Shown: positions 31,734 through 43,334, numbered from the stretch's first letter. The stretch: DNA of 64,000 bases from Rutpela maculata (GCA_936432065.2 OW386290.2:52904843-52968842), one strand, 5' to 3'. Notes: generated by a model not told the origin, from the letters alone. Numbers and translations: made by a program.

Positions 31734-32033
31734 ATATTATGCAGCTCTCAATTACGCTACCTTAAATGGAAACCAGTTAACGCATACGAATTTTATGAAA
31801 ACAACGAAAATCTGATTCAGGGTGGATTAGAAGTTCATAATAAACCATACTATAAACTGTACATTGGTCGTGTGTGCTTTCAAGGAGAAGTTATAATAGG
31901 CAAAGTAGTTATAGGTTCGCCATATACACCAGACATTACTCCAATGTACTTCGCGAGCAATGGTAGAGAAATGCGAACTCATTTTTATGAAATTCTGGTC
32001 TACAACGATACAACTCCCTCCAATGGTTTCTAG
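31734..32033 (+). CDS. DM9-repeat protein, exon 3 (C-terminal DM9 unit)
   Basis: The exon starts after TTTTTCAG and runs 99 codons to TAG at 32031-32033. It encodes the rest of the DM9 fold: LKWKPVNAYEF, then a second unit-like stretch with YKLYIGRVCFQGEVIIGKVVIG, and a closing HFYEILVYN. The I-G-R...G...G-K-V pattern is characteristic of DM9. Frame and phase (0) fit exon 2. No AATAAA lies close behind, and a fold-back repeat starts about 54 bp after the stop. Confidence 0.88.
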   Translation: MLCSSQLRYLKWKPVNAYEFYENNENLIQGGLEVHNKPYYKLYIGRVCFQGEVIIGKVVIGSPYTPDITPMYFASNGREMRTHFYEILVYNDTTPSNGF

Positions 32034-32086
32034 CATGATAGTAAGACACAGCCTGTAGAGCAAAATATCGGAGGGTATCCGTAAAT

Positions 32087-32865
32087 AATTCCTACAAGGA
32101 TTTTTTTTTGTATAATGTAGTGGGTGTTGCCACAATCATTTGTTTATAATTTCCACAAAGATATCGTTGCAGCTACGGTAGCCATGTTGAAATAATTACG
32201 ATTAAAATGGGTATTTCTCGATTATCTCCTTTCGTGTTACTTGTATTTGTAAAATTGGATATTACCAGTATTGTAGAAAATGTATGTATCTTATGTAAAC
32301 TATTTTTTTCTGTTATTATTTTACGATTTACAGCCGGTGAAAATTTTCGCTGCAGATTTTTGCGATTTCTGCCCCCGTTGCTCCTACGTGGTAATTAGCT
32401 ATTATAAATATTGTAGATTATAAAACTTTCCAAAACTTTTGTTTAAACAATTTTCTTCCGCGGTGAACTATTTTAAAATTACAATAGCTCGAAGTTTAAA
32501 AAATAATGAAATTTTCGAGCTGCTCTCATCTGTAAACAATCGATAGTGGAAGAAATTGTTCCAAACAAATTTTTCGGAAATTTTATAATCTACAATATTG
32601 ATAATAGTTAATTACTGAGCAACAGTGCAGAGATAATTGCAATTATCTGCAGCGAAGCACAAATTTTAAATACAAGTTGTTGCTTTTTTCATTTCTTGCA
32701 ATATTGGTAATATTTAATTTCAGGGTAGAACTAACATGAGAGGAGATAATTGAGAAAAAACAATTTTGTCCGTGATTTTTTCAACATGGCGGCCGCACCG
32801 CACGTTTTTGTGGAAAACATGAATTAATGATTGTGGCGGCAAAAATCTTGTAGGATTTATTCACG
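32087..32865. repeat. Fold-back element next to DM9 3' end
   Basis: Left arm (about 32087-32500) and right arm (about 32515-32865) are inverted copies with ends 'cctacaagg...gttgccacaatca' and 'tgattgtggcggc...cttgtagg'. Blocks include 'aacatggcggccg' and 'ctcgattatctcctttcgtg'. A diverged single arm occurs at about 57725-57850. It probably lies in or next to the DM9 3' UTR. Confidence 0.8.
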
Positions 32866-34923
32866 TGTCAGAATTGATGGCGGATTTTAAAGTATCTTTT
32901 ATTTTTTTTTCAATTTTCGTTGAACTCTACATGATTTGCAAATTGTAAGCGCTGATTCAAATAATTAGGTTAAATTCTTAAGGTGTTTTGTTTCCAAAAA
33001 TATTATTAAATTTAGTTAAGACCTCTTTCTGATAAATAATTTGTCCAACTTACTGCATAAGGAATGAAAGTCAAAAGTAAACCATGTGCAACTTAATTAT
33101 TTTATAAAGTATCGTACATAGCCATTAAAAACACGTTCGAACTTGAAAGCAGTTTGCTGAAGAGGCATGCTCTGACGTCACTGCGATCATGAACCCAACG
33201 GAAAAGACGCGTGTGTGCATATCTCTACTGATAGTCATAGTAACATAGGTGAACAGTTATTCTTTTATTGAACTGGAAATGCCATATTTGAATATATAAT
33301 TTATATAACTTTATTAAATATAAGATGTTTATAAATATTTATTAAATATATACAAGCATACACGTTTTCATTTAATTTTTTAAATTTTACTTCCCCGTTC
33401 ACCGAAGGGAAACATTGTAATCGTGGAAAAATCACCCTCCCAGATTTCTTCAGGTTAAAAATTGAAGTCTTTTAATCCCGTCAGTTTGTCTGTCTGTCGG
33501 TCTGATGTCTGTCTGTCTGTTGGCGCTATGTCTACAAAACTATTGGACGGAGAAGAATAATATTTGGTAGGTACTTAGTTGACGCTATTGCCAATGAAGA
33601 ACTGGGATATACTTTGAGTAAAAATATACAGGGGAGGGCAGCTAAAAAATATAATTATGGAGAAAATATAAAGGAAGATGGTAATATTTGGCATGTAGTT
33701 AACACTGCTGTAGGCCAGTCGGAATAGATTGAAAAAGGATCATTTTGCGACATGTCGTTTACCCGAAATTTTTTTTTCTTAAAGTATAGTTTGTATCCGC
33801 ACGCGTGACAGGTGGAGCAACACACTTTAAAATTTAAAAAATCGTCAATTTTTTGTCACTTTTCGCGTTATTTGCAATATACCTCGTATATGAAGCATTT
33901 TTTGAAAATATATCAAGAGATAGAAAAGTTGTGAAAATCGATTTTAAACATTTTACTATTCTTGACATTTTTCCCAGAAAATTCTTCGTTTAAGAGCTAC
34001 AGACGAAAGAAAAATGCTACTTTACAATTTTTTTTAAGTGGTTATAATAAATATTAATACGAAATTTATCATCGGTATAATGTAAATTATGTTTAAATGT
34101 CCAATTTACAGTTTTCAATAAAATATATTTACAGAACTATATATAATTTACATGTTAAACAGAAAAAAATATTAATAAAACTTTTCAGGTATTGAGGTAT
34201 TAAAATAATGGGAAATAAATAAACAAATATACAGGGTGTACCATTTTAATTTATTATTGCAAATATCTCGCCGTGTAAGCGAAATGACCTCTACAAAAGT
34301 TGTTGGATTCTAAAGGGGCCAACTGATTCTGTGGTCGAGCACCGTGTCCGTGACCTTGGTGAGGCCCTGTGATAGCCAATTTTAGTATATCAGAAATATT
34401 CAAAACTTCTCGGTATAAACTTTAACAAAAATATTTCATTTTTCATCAGCATTTTAGAGCCGCCATTGATTCCCCATCTTGCAGGTTGGTTTATGACAAT
34501 TTGGATATCATATTTGTAATCAGCGACCTCAAAAACCCCCGAGTAACAAGATTTATGTAAATTGGATGATAAAAAAGTTTTTATTTGTAAGTTGTATTAA
34601 AATTTAAATAAAAAATTACCATTCTGATTAGCATAATTCAAAAATCGGCTCTCTTACGTTTTTTCGTAAAAAAAAACAAAAATCACGATTCCTGCGTCGT
34701 GCCACTGTGCGTCGATGAAAATAATAAGTTTCCATTTTATTATTATGTGCAAGACAAGCTAAGATTACAAATGTCAGAAAATTATCAAATTATTTTCAGT
34801 TTGTAATCAATTTCTATAAAAATAAATATTGCTATTATATTGTTCAAATAAATAGTAAATTTTTATCATTCATTGGTTTAGAAAAAAACAATGCTGTAAT
34901 GGAATCATTACCGTACTAGTGCT
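32866..34923. other. Repeat-derived AT-rich intergenic region
   Basis: No gene seen. A (gtctgtctgtcg) simple-repeat block at 33485-33525 begins a segment like common insect intergenic repeats. At 34230 TACAGGGTGTACCATTTTAA resembles the end of a mariner-type element; its partner end was not found. Confidence 0.4.
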
Positions 34924-35525
34924 CAGTGGCGTCTGGTGAAATTTCAATATTTTTTTTCTCGTCTGTGGCGCATGGGACCCATACGAAATTTGGGAAATAA
35001 CATCTAGAGAAGCACTTCTCTTGAAAAAGCAGTTTGCGAAAAACTTTTTGAAAATTCGGTAGCCTCCACAGGTCTAGGGACTCCTGTTTATTATTTTTTT
35101 TTTGTCATATGCATTTGACTTTTCATAAAAATACAACAATACATTTTGGAGTTTATGGAAATATTTTCATTATTAACTGAAATACAATAAACTGAAATTT
35201 TGTAATTTACAATTTAACAAATTACAATATTTCAATTCGTTGTATCTCAGTTAGTAATGAAAATATTTTCATAAACTCCAAAACCTATTGTTGTATTTTT
35301 ATGAAGAGTCAAATGCATATGACAAAAAAAAATAATAATAAACAGGAGTCCCTAGACCCAGGGGAGGCTACCGAATTTTCAAAAATTTTTTCGCAAACTG
35401 CTTTTTCAAAAATTTTTTAGAGGTCATTAGAGAAGTGCTTCTCTAGATGTTATTTCCCATATTTCGTATGGGTCCCATCGCCACAGACGAGAAAAAAAAT
35501 ATTGAAATTTCACCAGCCGCCACTG
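34924..35525. mobile_element. hAT-type MITE, 602 bp, 8-bp duplication
   Basis: Nearly the whole element is one inverted repeat with ends CAGTGGCG and CGCCACTG. It is flanked by perfect 8-bp direct copies CTAGTGCT at 34916-34923 and 35526-35533. CAGNG ends plus an 8-bp duplication define hAT-superfamily movement. No transposase is inside. Arms are ~270-300 bp around a short loop at about 35210. Confidence 0.92.
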
Positions 35526-35533
35526 CTAGTGCT

Positions 35534-35779
35534 AAGCTCTTAACGACACTTAAACTAATTCGTTCAATAGCCTATCATAACACCGATGAAGCTAATGATC
35601 TTCAACAGCAGCTCATGTAACTTTACTGCTTTTTTAACCGACCTCATAAAATTAAAAAAAAAAAAAAAAAAAAGTGAAGGTTTTTGTGTGTGTACAGGGT
35701 TATTCATTATATATAGACCCCTTCATTTCTGTTATTAATGACAAGAAATCGTATAAAAGTTGTAGGGTTGTATATGTGT
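35534..35779. other. Short intergenic stretch
   Basis: AT-rich, with a ~20-bp poly-A run at about 35656-35672 and a 'tacagggttattcatta' block like a mariner-type end. No gene. Confidence 0.4.
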
Positions 35780-36009
35780 ACAGAGTGACCCATTTAAAAG
35801 CGGGGCACCACTCTAAAATTTTAATTCATTGTGCGATTTGAATCAAAGGACCACGCTCTGACCTTATGTAAAAGTGGTTTCGGTTAAATTGGCTATATTT
35901 TTGATATGTTATGTATTTTGGCATCCCGAACAAATGTGTTCATGGGCACGAAGTCCCAAACCCTGAGGATTTCGAGATACGATATGTTAAAGTTGGATAT
36001 TTTATGTAT

Positions 36010-37310
36010 ATCATGTATAGACCCTTGAGATAAAGTTTTTACCCAAAAGTTCTGCGACCGGACCGCAAGACATTAACCCCCCCATTTTCGAGGGCGGGGA
36101 ACACGAACACCGTCCAACCACTACCCCCAGATCGAAAAAACCACCCCTTTTTCCGATTTTTCGACGCTAGGCTTGCAAGGGCTTGTCGGATCGGGGTTTT
36201 CCTGGTCAATTTGAATAAAATAAATAAATATTAACCACAGGTAACCTAACCCACCCCCAGGGGTTGAAACGACCCCCACCCCTAATACCAAAATGCCACG
36301 AAAATAACGAAAATCAGCTGAAAACGAGTTTCAAGGTCGAGGAATACGATGGTGATAATATTTCTCGACCTACTCTTCACTCTCTACCGCTAAACCTGAA
36401 AACTACCCCCTTTTCCGATTTTCCGGTGCTAGGCTTGCGAGGGCTTGTCTATCGGATTTTTTTTTTGGTCAATTCGAATAAAATAGGTAAATATTGACCA
36501 CAGGTGACCTAACCCACCCCCAGCCATTTCGTTGTTGGGGGTGGGGGTAGTTTCAATCCCCGGGGGTGGGTTAGGTCACCTGTGGTCAATATTTACCTAT
36601 TTTATTAAAATTGACCAAAAAATACCGACCTGACAAGATCTCGGAAGCCTAGCACAGGGAAATCGGAAAAGGGGTTGGTTCACAGGTTTGGGGTTAGTGG
36701 GTCGGGAAATATTATCACCCTCGAAAACTGGAGTATACCGCTTTTCAGCTGATTTTCGTTGTTTCCGTGGCACTTCGTTTTTGGGAGTGGAAGTAGTTTC
36801 AACCCCGGGGGGTGGGTTAGGTCACCTGTGGTCAATATTTACCTATTTTATTCGAATTGACCAAAAAGAAAAAAAATATCCGATACGACAAGCCCTCGCA
36901 AGCCTAGCACCGGAAAATCGGAAAGTTTAGGGGTAGAGGGGAAGAGTAGGTCGAGAAATATTATCACCATCGTATTCCTCGACCTTGAAAACGGGGGTAT
37001 ACTGGTTTTCAGCTCATTTTCGTTATTTTCGTGGCATTTTGGTATTGGGGGTGGGGGATAGTTTCAACCCCTGGGGGTGAGTTGGGTCACCTGTGGTTAA
37101 TATTTATTTATTTTATTCAAATTGACCAGGAAAATCCCGATCCGACAAGCCCTTGCAAGCGGTGGTTTTTTCGATTTTTCGATTTGGTTGGACGGTGGGT
37201 GGGAAAATATTGTCACCATCGTGTTCCCCGCCCTCGAAAACGGGGGGTTAATGTCTTGCGGTCTGGTCGCAGAACTTTTGGGGTAAAAACTTTATCTCAA
37301 GGGACTATAC
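36010..37310. mobile_element. AGTCCCTTGAG-family element, copy 2 (about 1.3 kb)
   Basis: Begins 'cccttgagataaag' and ends with its complement, as in the element at 27473-28122, and shares 'gttctgcgaccggaccgcaa' and 'ggaaaatcgg' blocks. Inside, a ~200-bp unit with 'aacccacccccag' occurs four times in alternating orientation, which doubles its length relative to copy 1. Frames here are arm sequence, not genes. Confidence 0.75.
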
Positions 37311-37496
37311 AATACTATACATACATAATATACATAAAATATCCAACTTTAACGTATCGTATCTCGAAATCCTTGGAGTTTGGGACTTGCACATAGACAC
37401 ATTTGTTCAGAATGCCGAAATACATAACATATCAAAAATATAGCCAATTTAACCGAAACCACTTTTACATAAGGTCAGAGCGTGGTCCTTTTACTC

Positions 37497-38074
37497 AAGT
37501 ATAGAACAAATTAGGATCTAATTATTACCAGAGAAACATTCACCCCCAACAAATGCAAAGCCACCTGCGGTACCAAAATACGTGCAAAAAATCAAAAAAA
37601 ACATTTCAGGCATTTTTTTATAGGAAAATTTTGTTAATAAAACTTGTTCGGAATTGTCCAAAAACCTTAAGGCCAAAATTTAATCAAAATAAAAAAATAT
37701 TGAAATTTTGATTATAATAATGTTCAGTCCGAAAATATCATTTTAATGGTTTTTTTTGTTCAGAAAAGTGTACTATGACAATTTTGTTTGAAATTAAACC
37801 CAAGTTGCCAGGTAGTCAAGTAATTTGCAGGTTTTTTTAAATAATTATTTTTAAAACTTTTAAAATTTCAATTTTTTAATTTTGATTAAATTTTGGATTG
37901 AAGGTTTTTGGATAATTTTGAACAAGTTTCATTAACAAAATTTTCCGATAATAAAAGGTCTAATATGCTTTTTTGATTTTTTCCGCATATTTTGGTACCG
38001 CAGATGGCTTTGCATTTGTAGGACGCGAATGTGTTTCTAGTCATAATTAGATCCTAATTTGTTCTATACTTGAG
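37497..38074. mobile_element. Inverted-repeat insert with ACTCAAGTATAGAAC ends
   Basis: Ends 'actcaagtatagaacaaatt' and its complement, splitting the right arm of the surrounding element between 'gtggtccttt' and 'ttgattcaaatt', which are contiguous in the opposite arm. The internal sequence is AT-rich and resembles the middle of the 27473-28122 element. Confidence 0.7.
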
Positions 38075-38159
38075 TAAAATTTGATTCAAATTGCACAATA
38101 AATAAAAAAATTAGAGAGGTGCCCCGCTTTTAAATGGGTCACTCTGTATGATATCTTTC

Positions 38160-39180
38160 GAATAAACTTGCATCGTTTTGTTATGTTTTGTATAGATTAA
38201 AACATATTAGTAATAACGCCACTTTAATGTCATTTTATCATGCACAATTTACATCACGCCTACGTTATGGGCAGCGTTACCACATTTGGTAGATTTTTAT
38301 TTCTTTTTAGTAGAATTTTAAGGATTTGGTAGGTAAAATTTGCTGGTAGATTTCTGATAATAATTATCAGAAATCTGCCAGCAAATTTTACCTAACAAAC
38401 TTTACAAAAATCCTTAAAATTTTACTAAAAAGAAATAAAAATCTACCAAATGTGGTAACGCTGGTTATGGGGATCATCATGTCATTTTAACAGATTGTTT
38501 AAAATTCAAAAAAGGGCGATAAGAAACATTATAGGTGTATCTGCAGAGTATCCTGTAGAAGTTATTTCAAGAACTTGCAACTGTTGACACTTCCATGCAT
38601 TTATATATACGAAATTTTGGTGTACGTTAAAACAAATATAGAGTCATTTACAACTAATGGCGATTTTCACCGTTATAGAAGGAGACAAAGTTCTATGTTG
38701 TCAATTCCTGTCGTTATATGAGAAAAGTCCTGTGTATGTAGGAATTAAATTATTTAACAAATTAATGCCAGAAATAAAAAACAGAAAACATCAAGCTATT
38801 CAAAAATAAACTTAAATTATTTCTCCTTCAAAATTGTTTTTATAGTGTTCAAGAATATTTGCGATACTAGTTTAAACTCATTGTACATTATACATAATGT
38901 CATATGTTTTTAACGGTTATTTTACTTTAATTTTATATTCGTACTTTTTGTTTCATATTTCCTTCAATAATATTCTCTTCTAAATATGTTTTTAATGTTT
39001 ATCTCATTGACTACATTTTATACTTTTATGCTTTTATATTTTAATACTTTTATCCTATAATGTATTTACACGTAATTCTGCAATTTTGTGATTTTTTAAA
39101 TCTGTAATGTTTTGACGTTTCCTATACTATGTTTCATGGTCTGGAAAAACAAATATTATTATTATTATTATTTTTAATGC
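38160..39180 (+). pseudogene. LINE 3' remnant, split by a MITE
   Basis: Plus-strand readings show the C-terminal part of a Jockey/CR1-like LINE: 'SFYHAQFTSRLRYG' before the MITE, then 'QKRAIRNIIGVSAEYP', 'SPVYVGIKLFNKLMPEIKN' after it, with stops and frame changes. The tail is AT-rich and ends in an (att)n run at 39149-39175, a usual LINE 3' end. Confidence 0.65.
38272..38463. mobile_element. 192-bp hAT-type MITE, perfect 8-bp duplication
   Basis: Almost a perfect palindrome, ends CAGCGTTACCAC and GTGGTAACGCTG, flanked by GTTATGGG at 38264-38271 and 38464-38471. The CAGNG end and 8-bp duplication indicate the hAT superfamily. It interrupts the LINE remnant, so is younger than it. Confidence 0.9.
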
Positions 39181-39471
39181 AATAAAAAACAATTACTTGC
39201 ATAGGTCACATGATATAATAATGAAGATTGTTTTTAATAGAAAACCCTGTATGTTTTTACATAACCTTTTAGATTTTTTCCCCGATTTCAAATATATAAA
39301 GGTTGATAGGTCTAACTATAATATTTCTTAACATATCGGACATTAAATATGCTCCAAGGAATTTTATGGTTATTGAAGGGAGCGCAGTAACTACTCTTAC
39401 GCAGTAGGCTGTGACTGATGATACTATGACAACATTGTTACCGTTTGACATTTTCGTATTATTTGATCAAA
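39181..39471. other. AT-rich intergenic stretch
   Basis: Nothing recognised. It leads into a helix-turn-helix transposase fragment at 39472. Confidence 0.4.
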
Positions 39472-39650
39472 ATGGGTTACACAGAAGCAGAAAAGTTTGT
39501 TATATTTTGCCTTTATTTTAAAAAAATAAAAATAAAAAAGCTGCAAGAAGAGAATATATAGCATTATACCCAAATCGTCCGGCTCCTATTGAAAACACAT
39601 TCTTAAATACTTAGCGTCATCTGAGAGAAACTGGTAATTTTAAAACATAC
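39472..39650 (+). pseudogene. Transposase N-terminal helix-turn-helix fragment (DUF4817-like)
   Basis: The reading MGYTEAEKFVIFCLYF continues with AARREYIALYPNRPAP and, after a stop, HLRETGNF. This fits the DUF4817 helix-turn-helix found at the start of mariner-like transposases in insects (YT..E...I...Y......AA..Y...YPNR.P). A stop splits it and no catalytic domain follows. A second, longer copy of this family is at 61990-63063. Confidence 0.6.
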
Positions 39651-41449
39651 CAATAGAGCAAACGAAAATGAAGAACGTTATATTTTGAATTTTTTAATGG
39701 TAATTTATTTTTTCTACGTCTGTTGAATAATTTATTTATTATAGATACATTTTTGAACATGTAATGGGTCTCATTACTAACGGCCGCGGGTAATAATTCA
39801 TTACTCAATAGGCTAGGACCAATCACAAGAGTTCATATTACATATTTCAACAGCCTTGAACCAATCAGCTTTATACGGTGTGTTTTTGACCGAGACTACA
39901 GATCGAACTTGAATGACACCGTACATAGTGAAAGACTGCGCGCTCACCGCCCTCTATCTCAAAAACGGTTTGAGGTATAAAAAAATTTTTAAAACAAAAG
40001 TTGTAGAGAATTTTATCCCCTACAATATTTATAATAAATACAAATAGCGTAAATTTTACAGGGAACGAGATATTTGCAAAAAATGCGCAAAAAATCGATT
40101 TTTTGACATTTGACCTTAGTTATCTACAAGTTGCGTCCACGCTATCGTAAGTAGGTTTTGAGACAAGTTTTAGGATGTTAAAATAAAGGTTTATACGAGT
40201 TTACAGCCGGTTATCTTGAATTCCGAGGTGAAACCACTAAGATGACTGGACTATAAAATCCACATTTAGGATGAAAACGTACCTAAAAATGACTGAATCA
40301 TAGAAATTGATTTTGCTCTACATAATATCTGAACATATAATTTGCGACGTATTTTCACGAGCTGAACACAATACTGTAGTCAAAATCAAAGCACAATCTG
40401 CAAACTTCATAGAGAAATATAATTTCAGCACATTCTCATCAACCCTACTAAGCGAAGATGGGTAACTTTTAAATTTTCAAGTATCTAAAGGAAAATACGA
40501 GGGAAAATATTACTGAACAGTGACATTTTTAGGAAAAAATTTTCGGACAAAGTTTGCTCTATTGAGAGAGGAATATCGTTTGGACTCGACATTTACCCTC
40601 CCTCCCTTGACGATTTTTTCCTTTTTTTTTCTTAGAGCTGTTTAGAATTGTATAGTTTTCTTTATTCTGTTTGATTGTCATATGCCATTTGTCTCTTTTT
40701 CTATTTTTGCGACTAGGACACTTCCACGTGGTGACGGCGAGCATCAATTTATTTCGGCTAAGTTCCTGTGAGTATAGGGCTACAAGAAATTTGCGCAACT
40801 GTGTAAATAATGTGAATTATTTCTGTTTTGTTTGTAGTAAATTCTAGGTTCCGAAAAATCGAAAAAAAATCAGCGATAAAATAAAAAATATTTATCTAAA
40901 ATCTATATATTCATCTTCATTATGACAATATGAGAGCAAGTGTTTTTTCCTTGTGTAAAATATTTTCTAGTCCTTTTCTCTTTTTCTGTATGAGCCAGAA
41001 GGAACATCATTTGATACTAAATTGTCTTTTTCCATAATCGCCGCTAAATATTCTTCCCTACCATTAGATAGACCAAGATTTCTAATAACATTATTAAGTT
41101 TATCATTTCACCAAATATTGGGAGTTTTAGTCCTTATCGAACACAAACATTCACTTCTTCATATTCACTGTCATCTTCTTGACTTTCGGAACTATCAGCT
41201 TCCATTAACTCTATTTTAGCATTAATTCTGGAAACATTTGTATTGCTAAATAATAACTCTCTTCACGGATTCCAGATTCCTTCCATATTGTTGGATTTTT
41301 ATATTTTACTTTTCTTTCCATTTGTCCCACATCTTATAATGTATGATGCAAGGTACCATGGAAAACCTGTATCCACTATTTCCATACTATAACATTTTGG
41401 AGAAATATTTTTATTTAATCGTTGATTTTTTTTCGATATTTCGGAACAT
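39651..41449. other. Gene-free intergenic region
   Basis: AT-rich, no recognised protein. A 'ctatctcaaaaacggtttgagg' block near 39950 is of the kind often found in dispersed insect repeats. Confidence 0.4.
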
Positions 41450-41800
41450 CGAATTTACCAAAAACAAGGCAAGAATTTTACACAAAGAACTTTAAACCAA
41501 GAACTCTAAATCTAACAAAACTTGAGGCAAGAACTTGCACCAAGAACTCTAAAGCTTAATAGTTCTTGCCTTAGGAACTTAACAGTTCTTGTCTTAATTT
41601 ATAATAGGTTTAAGTTTTTGGTTTAAAGTTCTTATCTCAGGTTATGTTGGGTTAAGAATTTTTAGTTTAAAGTTCTTGGTTTAAAGCTCTTGCCTTAGGT
41701 TATGTTAGGTTTAGAGTTCTTGGTTCAAAGTTCTTGGTATAATGCTCTTGCCGTAAGTTATGTCAGTTTTAAAGTTCCTGGTTTAAGCTTTTAATTTATT
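41450..41800. repeat. Short interspersed 'aagttcttg' repeats
   Basis: The motif AAGTTCTTG (or its complement CAAGAACTT/CAAGAACTC) recurs more than ten times in both orientations, with 'aggttatgtta' spacers of about 55-65 bp. It is non-coding. Confidence 0.7.
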
Positions 41801-42320
41801 TGTTTTGGATTTTTGGGCATTCTTTAGGTGTTTTTTGAGGTTATGTCAAAATTCCTGATCGGCTAATTCTGACCTCATATTCAGTTTCAGCGCCCCAAAT
41901 TACGTATAGATATAGTGATCAGCTCATTTAAGCTTTTTATTTACTTGTTTGGGATTTTTCGAGCATTATTAAGGTGTTTTTTGAGGTTAGCAAAAATGCA
42001 AGAACCAATCGGGCAAAACGAACATCGGATTCGTATTCAGCGGGTCAAAATGCATGGGAATACATGGGTCTGCCTTCTTGCACTAGACTTTTTTTCTTTT
42101 TGTGTGCCTATGTGCCTGTGTAATTATCATTTAGAAATGGTTCGGACTCCACTATACACTGTAGGGTTTTGTTTCCTTTTCTCAGACAAATTCAGATCTC
42201 CTAGACCAAGAGGATTATTGAGGTGGCCTGGAAGGTGGTTAAAAACATTTCGATATATTTCAAACATTTAAATAATTAAGCTTTGTTATTATTTAAATAG
42301 CGATTAATAAACAAAATACA
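41801..42320. other. Relic of the GATTCG-core repeat family, Kir 3' flank
   Basis: At 41870-41890 and 42020-42050 the core 'ggattcgtattcagcgggtc' and relatives occur, as in 52144-54690 and 58428-59025. Otherwise no gene. The Kir stop codon is at 42321-42323; its 3' UTR lies here on the minus strand. Confidence 0.5.
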
Positions 42321-42781
42321 TTAAACCCAACTAATTGGAAAAGGTGGCGTTTCACTCCTTTCGTCTCCTTCGGGGATAGTTTCGTAGCGCGTATAATGCG
42401 AATACTCATACCGATTGAGAGCAGATTTTCCCATTCTCGGTTGAAATAGAGGCCTCCGGTTAGGGGTTTGAATTTCAAACATGTGTTTTCTTGAGTGGTA
42501 ATAGTCTGATATAGGCTTATGAGGCTGATGTTGGGAAATACTGCCTCTCTGTGAACTCACATCACGTTTTGGTAATTGAGGTGGAGGGTAAGATCTCGGG
42601 GATGAAAACCGCTGCTGGTGTTGTTCTCCAATAGAAGATGTTTCCTCAATGTTACTTTTATGATTTTCTATTTGTGTACGAATGGGAACTGGAGGAGAGT
42701 CCAGAGTTGGTTGATTATATTCCAAACTTACTGCACTGGATTTTTCTTCTTTATCCCTAACTTGGTGATTGTCTTCTCCGC
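42321..42781 (-). CDS. Kir channel, exon 4 (C-terminal tail)
   Basis: Acceptor TTTCCAG at 42783-42782; exon to TAA at 42321. It encodes residues 351-503, a low-complexity Gln/Pro/Ser/Arg-rich tail (GEDNHQVRDKEEKSS..., PPPQLPKRD..., ending PPFPISWV). The phase matches exon 3. Kir tails vary greatly between paralogs and can carry trafficking or PDZ signals; the C-terminal SWV is hydrophobic and could be a weak PDZ-type end, which is only a guess. This exon is 5.8 kb from exon 3. Confidence 0.85.
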
Positions 42782-43334
42782 CTGGAAAGAAATTTGAATA
42801 TTTGGATATATCAATTAAAGAACATTATGAGCCTAATTTATGATTCTTGCGAAAATAAAACACGTTTTAGGCTTTAATATCCGAACTAATAACTGTTATA
42901 ATAATGTAATTAATATATTTTCTCATATATTTATTCTGTTTATTAGGGCATTGCAAAATAATATGGTAACATTTTTTTTATGATATCATAAAAGCACCCT
43001 TTGTGTGTTTTGGCAAATGTACAAACCTGTTTGTATACCAATTTTCAGCTCGATTGGACAAATCTAGACTCCCACCCACGCGAACTACAGTTTTACCGCT
43101 ATACACATAATATGCGTATAGTGGTAAAACTGTAGTTCAGTTAGTATGATCGAACATGATACCTGTCGAACAATAAACATGATGGTGGAAGACAAATTGT
43201 TTTTACAAGATCAGCGGTCAGATCGAAAATGGAATGGGAGGCCTTGATAAGCAACATTTTACAAAAGTGCAAAGACACAACATAGACATGAACAAGAAAC
43301 CCAAGGAATTCAGAGGGAGTAGCAGCGATAGTTA

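Larger units (their letters stand above)
17716..32033 (+). other. DM9-repeat (DUF3421) host gene, whole span
   Basis: Three exons (17716-17785, 28548-28750, 31734-32033) join into a 573-nt reading frame for 190 aa including a signal peptide. Splice sites are GT-AG with good consensus (CAG|GTAAGT; TTTTTCAG|; AAG|GTAAAT; TTTTTCAG|). The protein carries two DM9 units, as in small secreted insect DM9/natterin-like proteins. DM9 proteins of molluscs bind mannose, and insect members are linked to immunity or midgut/salivary roles, so a secreted carbohydrate-binding role is plausible but not shown. Both introns are loaded with transposons, yet the reading frame is clean. Confidence 0.85.
35780..38147. 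mobile_element. Nested fold-back element with CAGAGTGACCCA ends
   Basis: Ends are CAGAGTGACCCATTTAAAAG and its complement, flanked by TA. Arms pair between about 35780-36008 and 37310-37495 plus 38075-38147. The centre of the palindrome is occupied by an AGTCCCTTGAG-family element (36010-37310), and the right arm is split by a third inverted-repeat insert (37497-38074). TA flanks point to Tc1/mariner-type mobilisation. No transposase. Confidence 0.8.

Noticed and set aside
36688..37396. Open frames of 80 and 121 codons
   Set aside because: They are repeat-arm translation from the AGTCCCTTGAG element, and their partners in the opposite arm read differently.
40559..40798. Lys-rich minus-strand frame of 79 codons
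   Set aside because: It is a translation of T-rich runs with no recognisable motif or homologous second copy.
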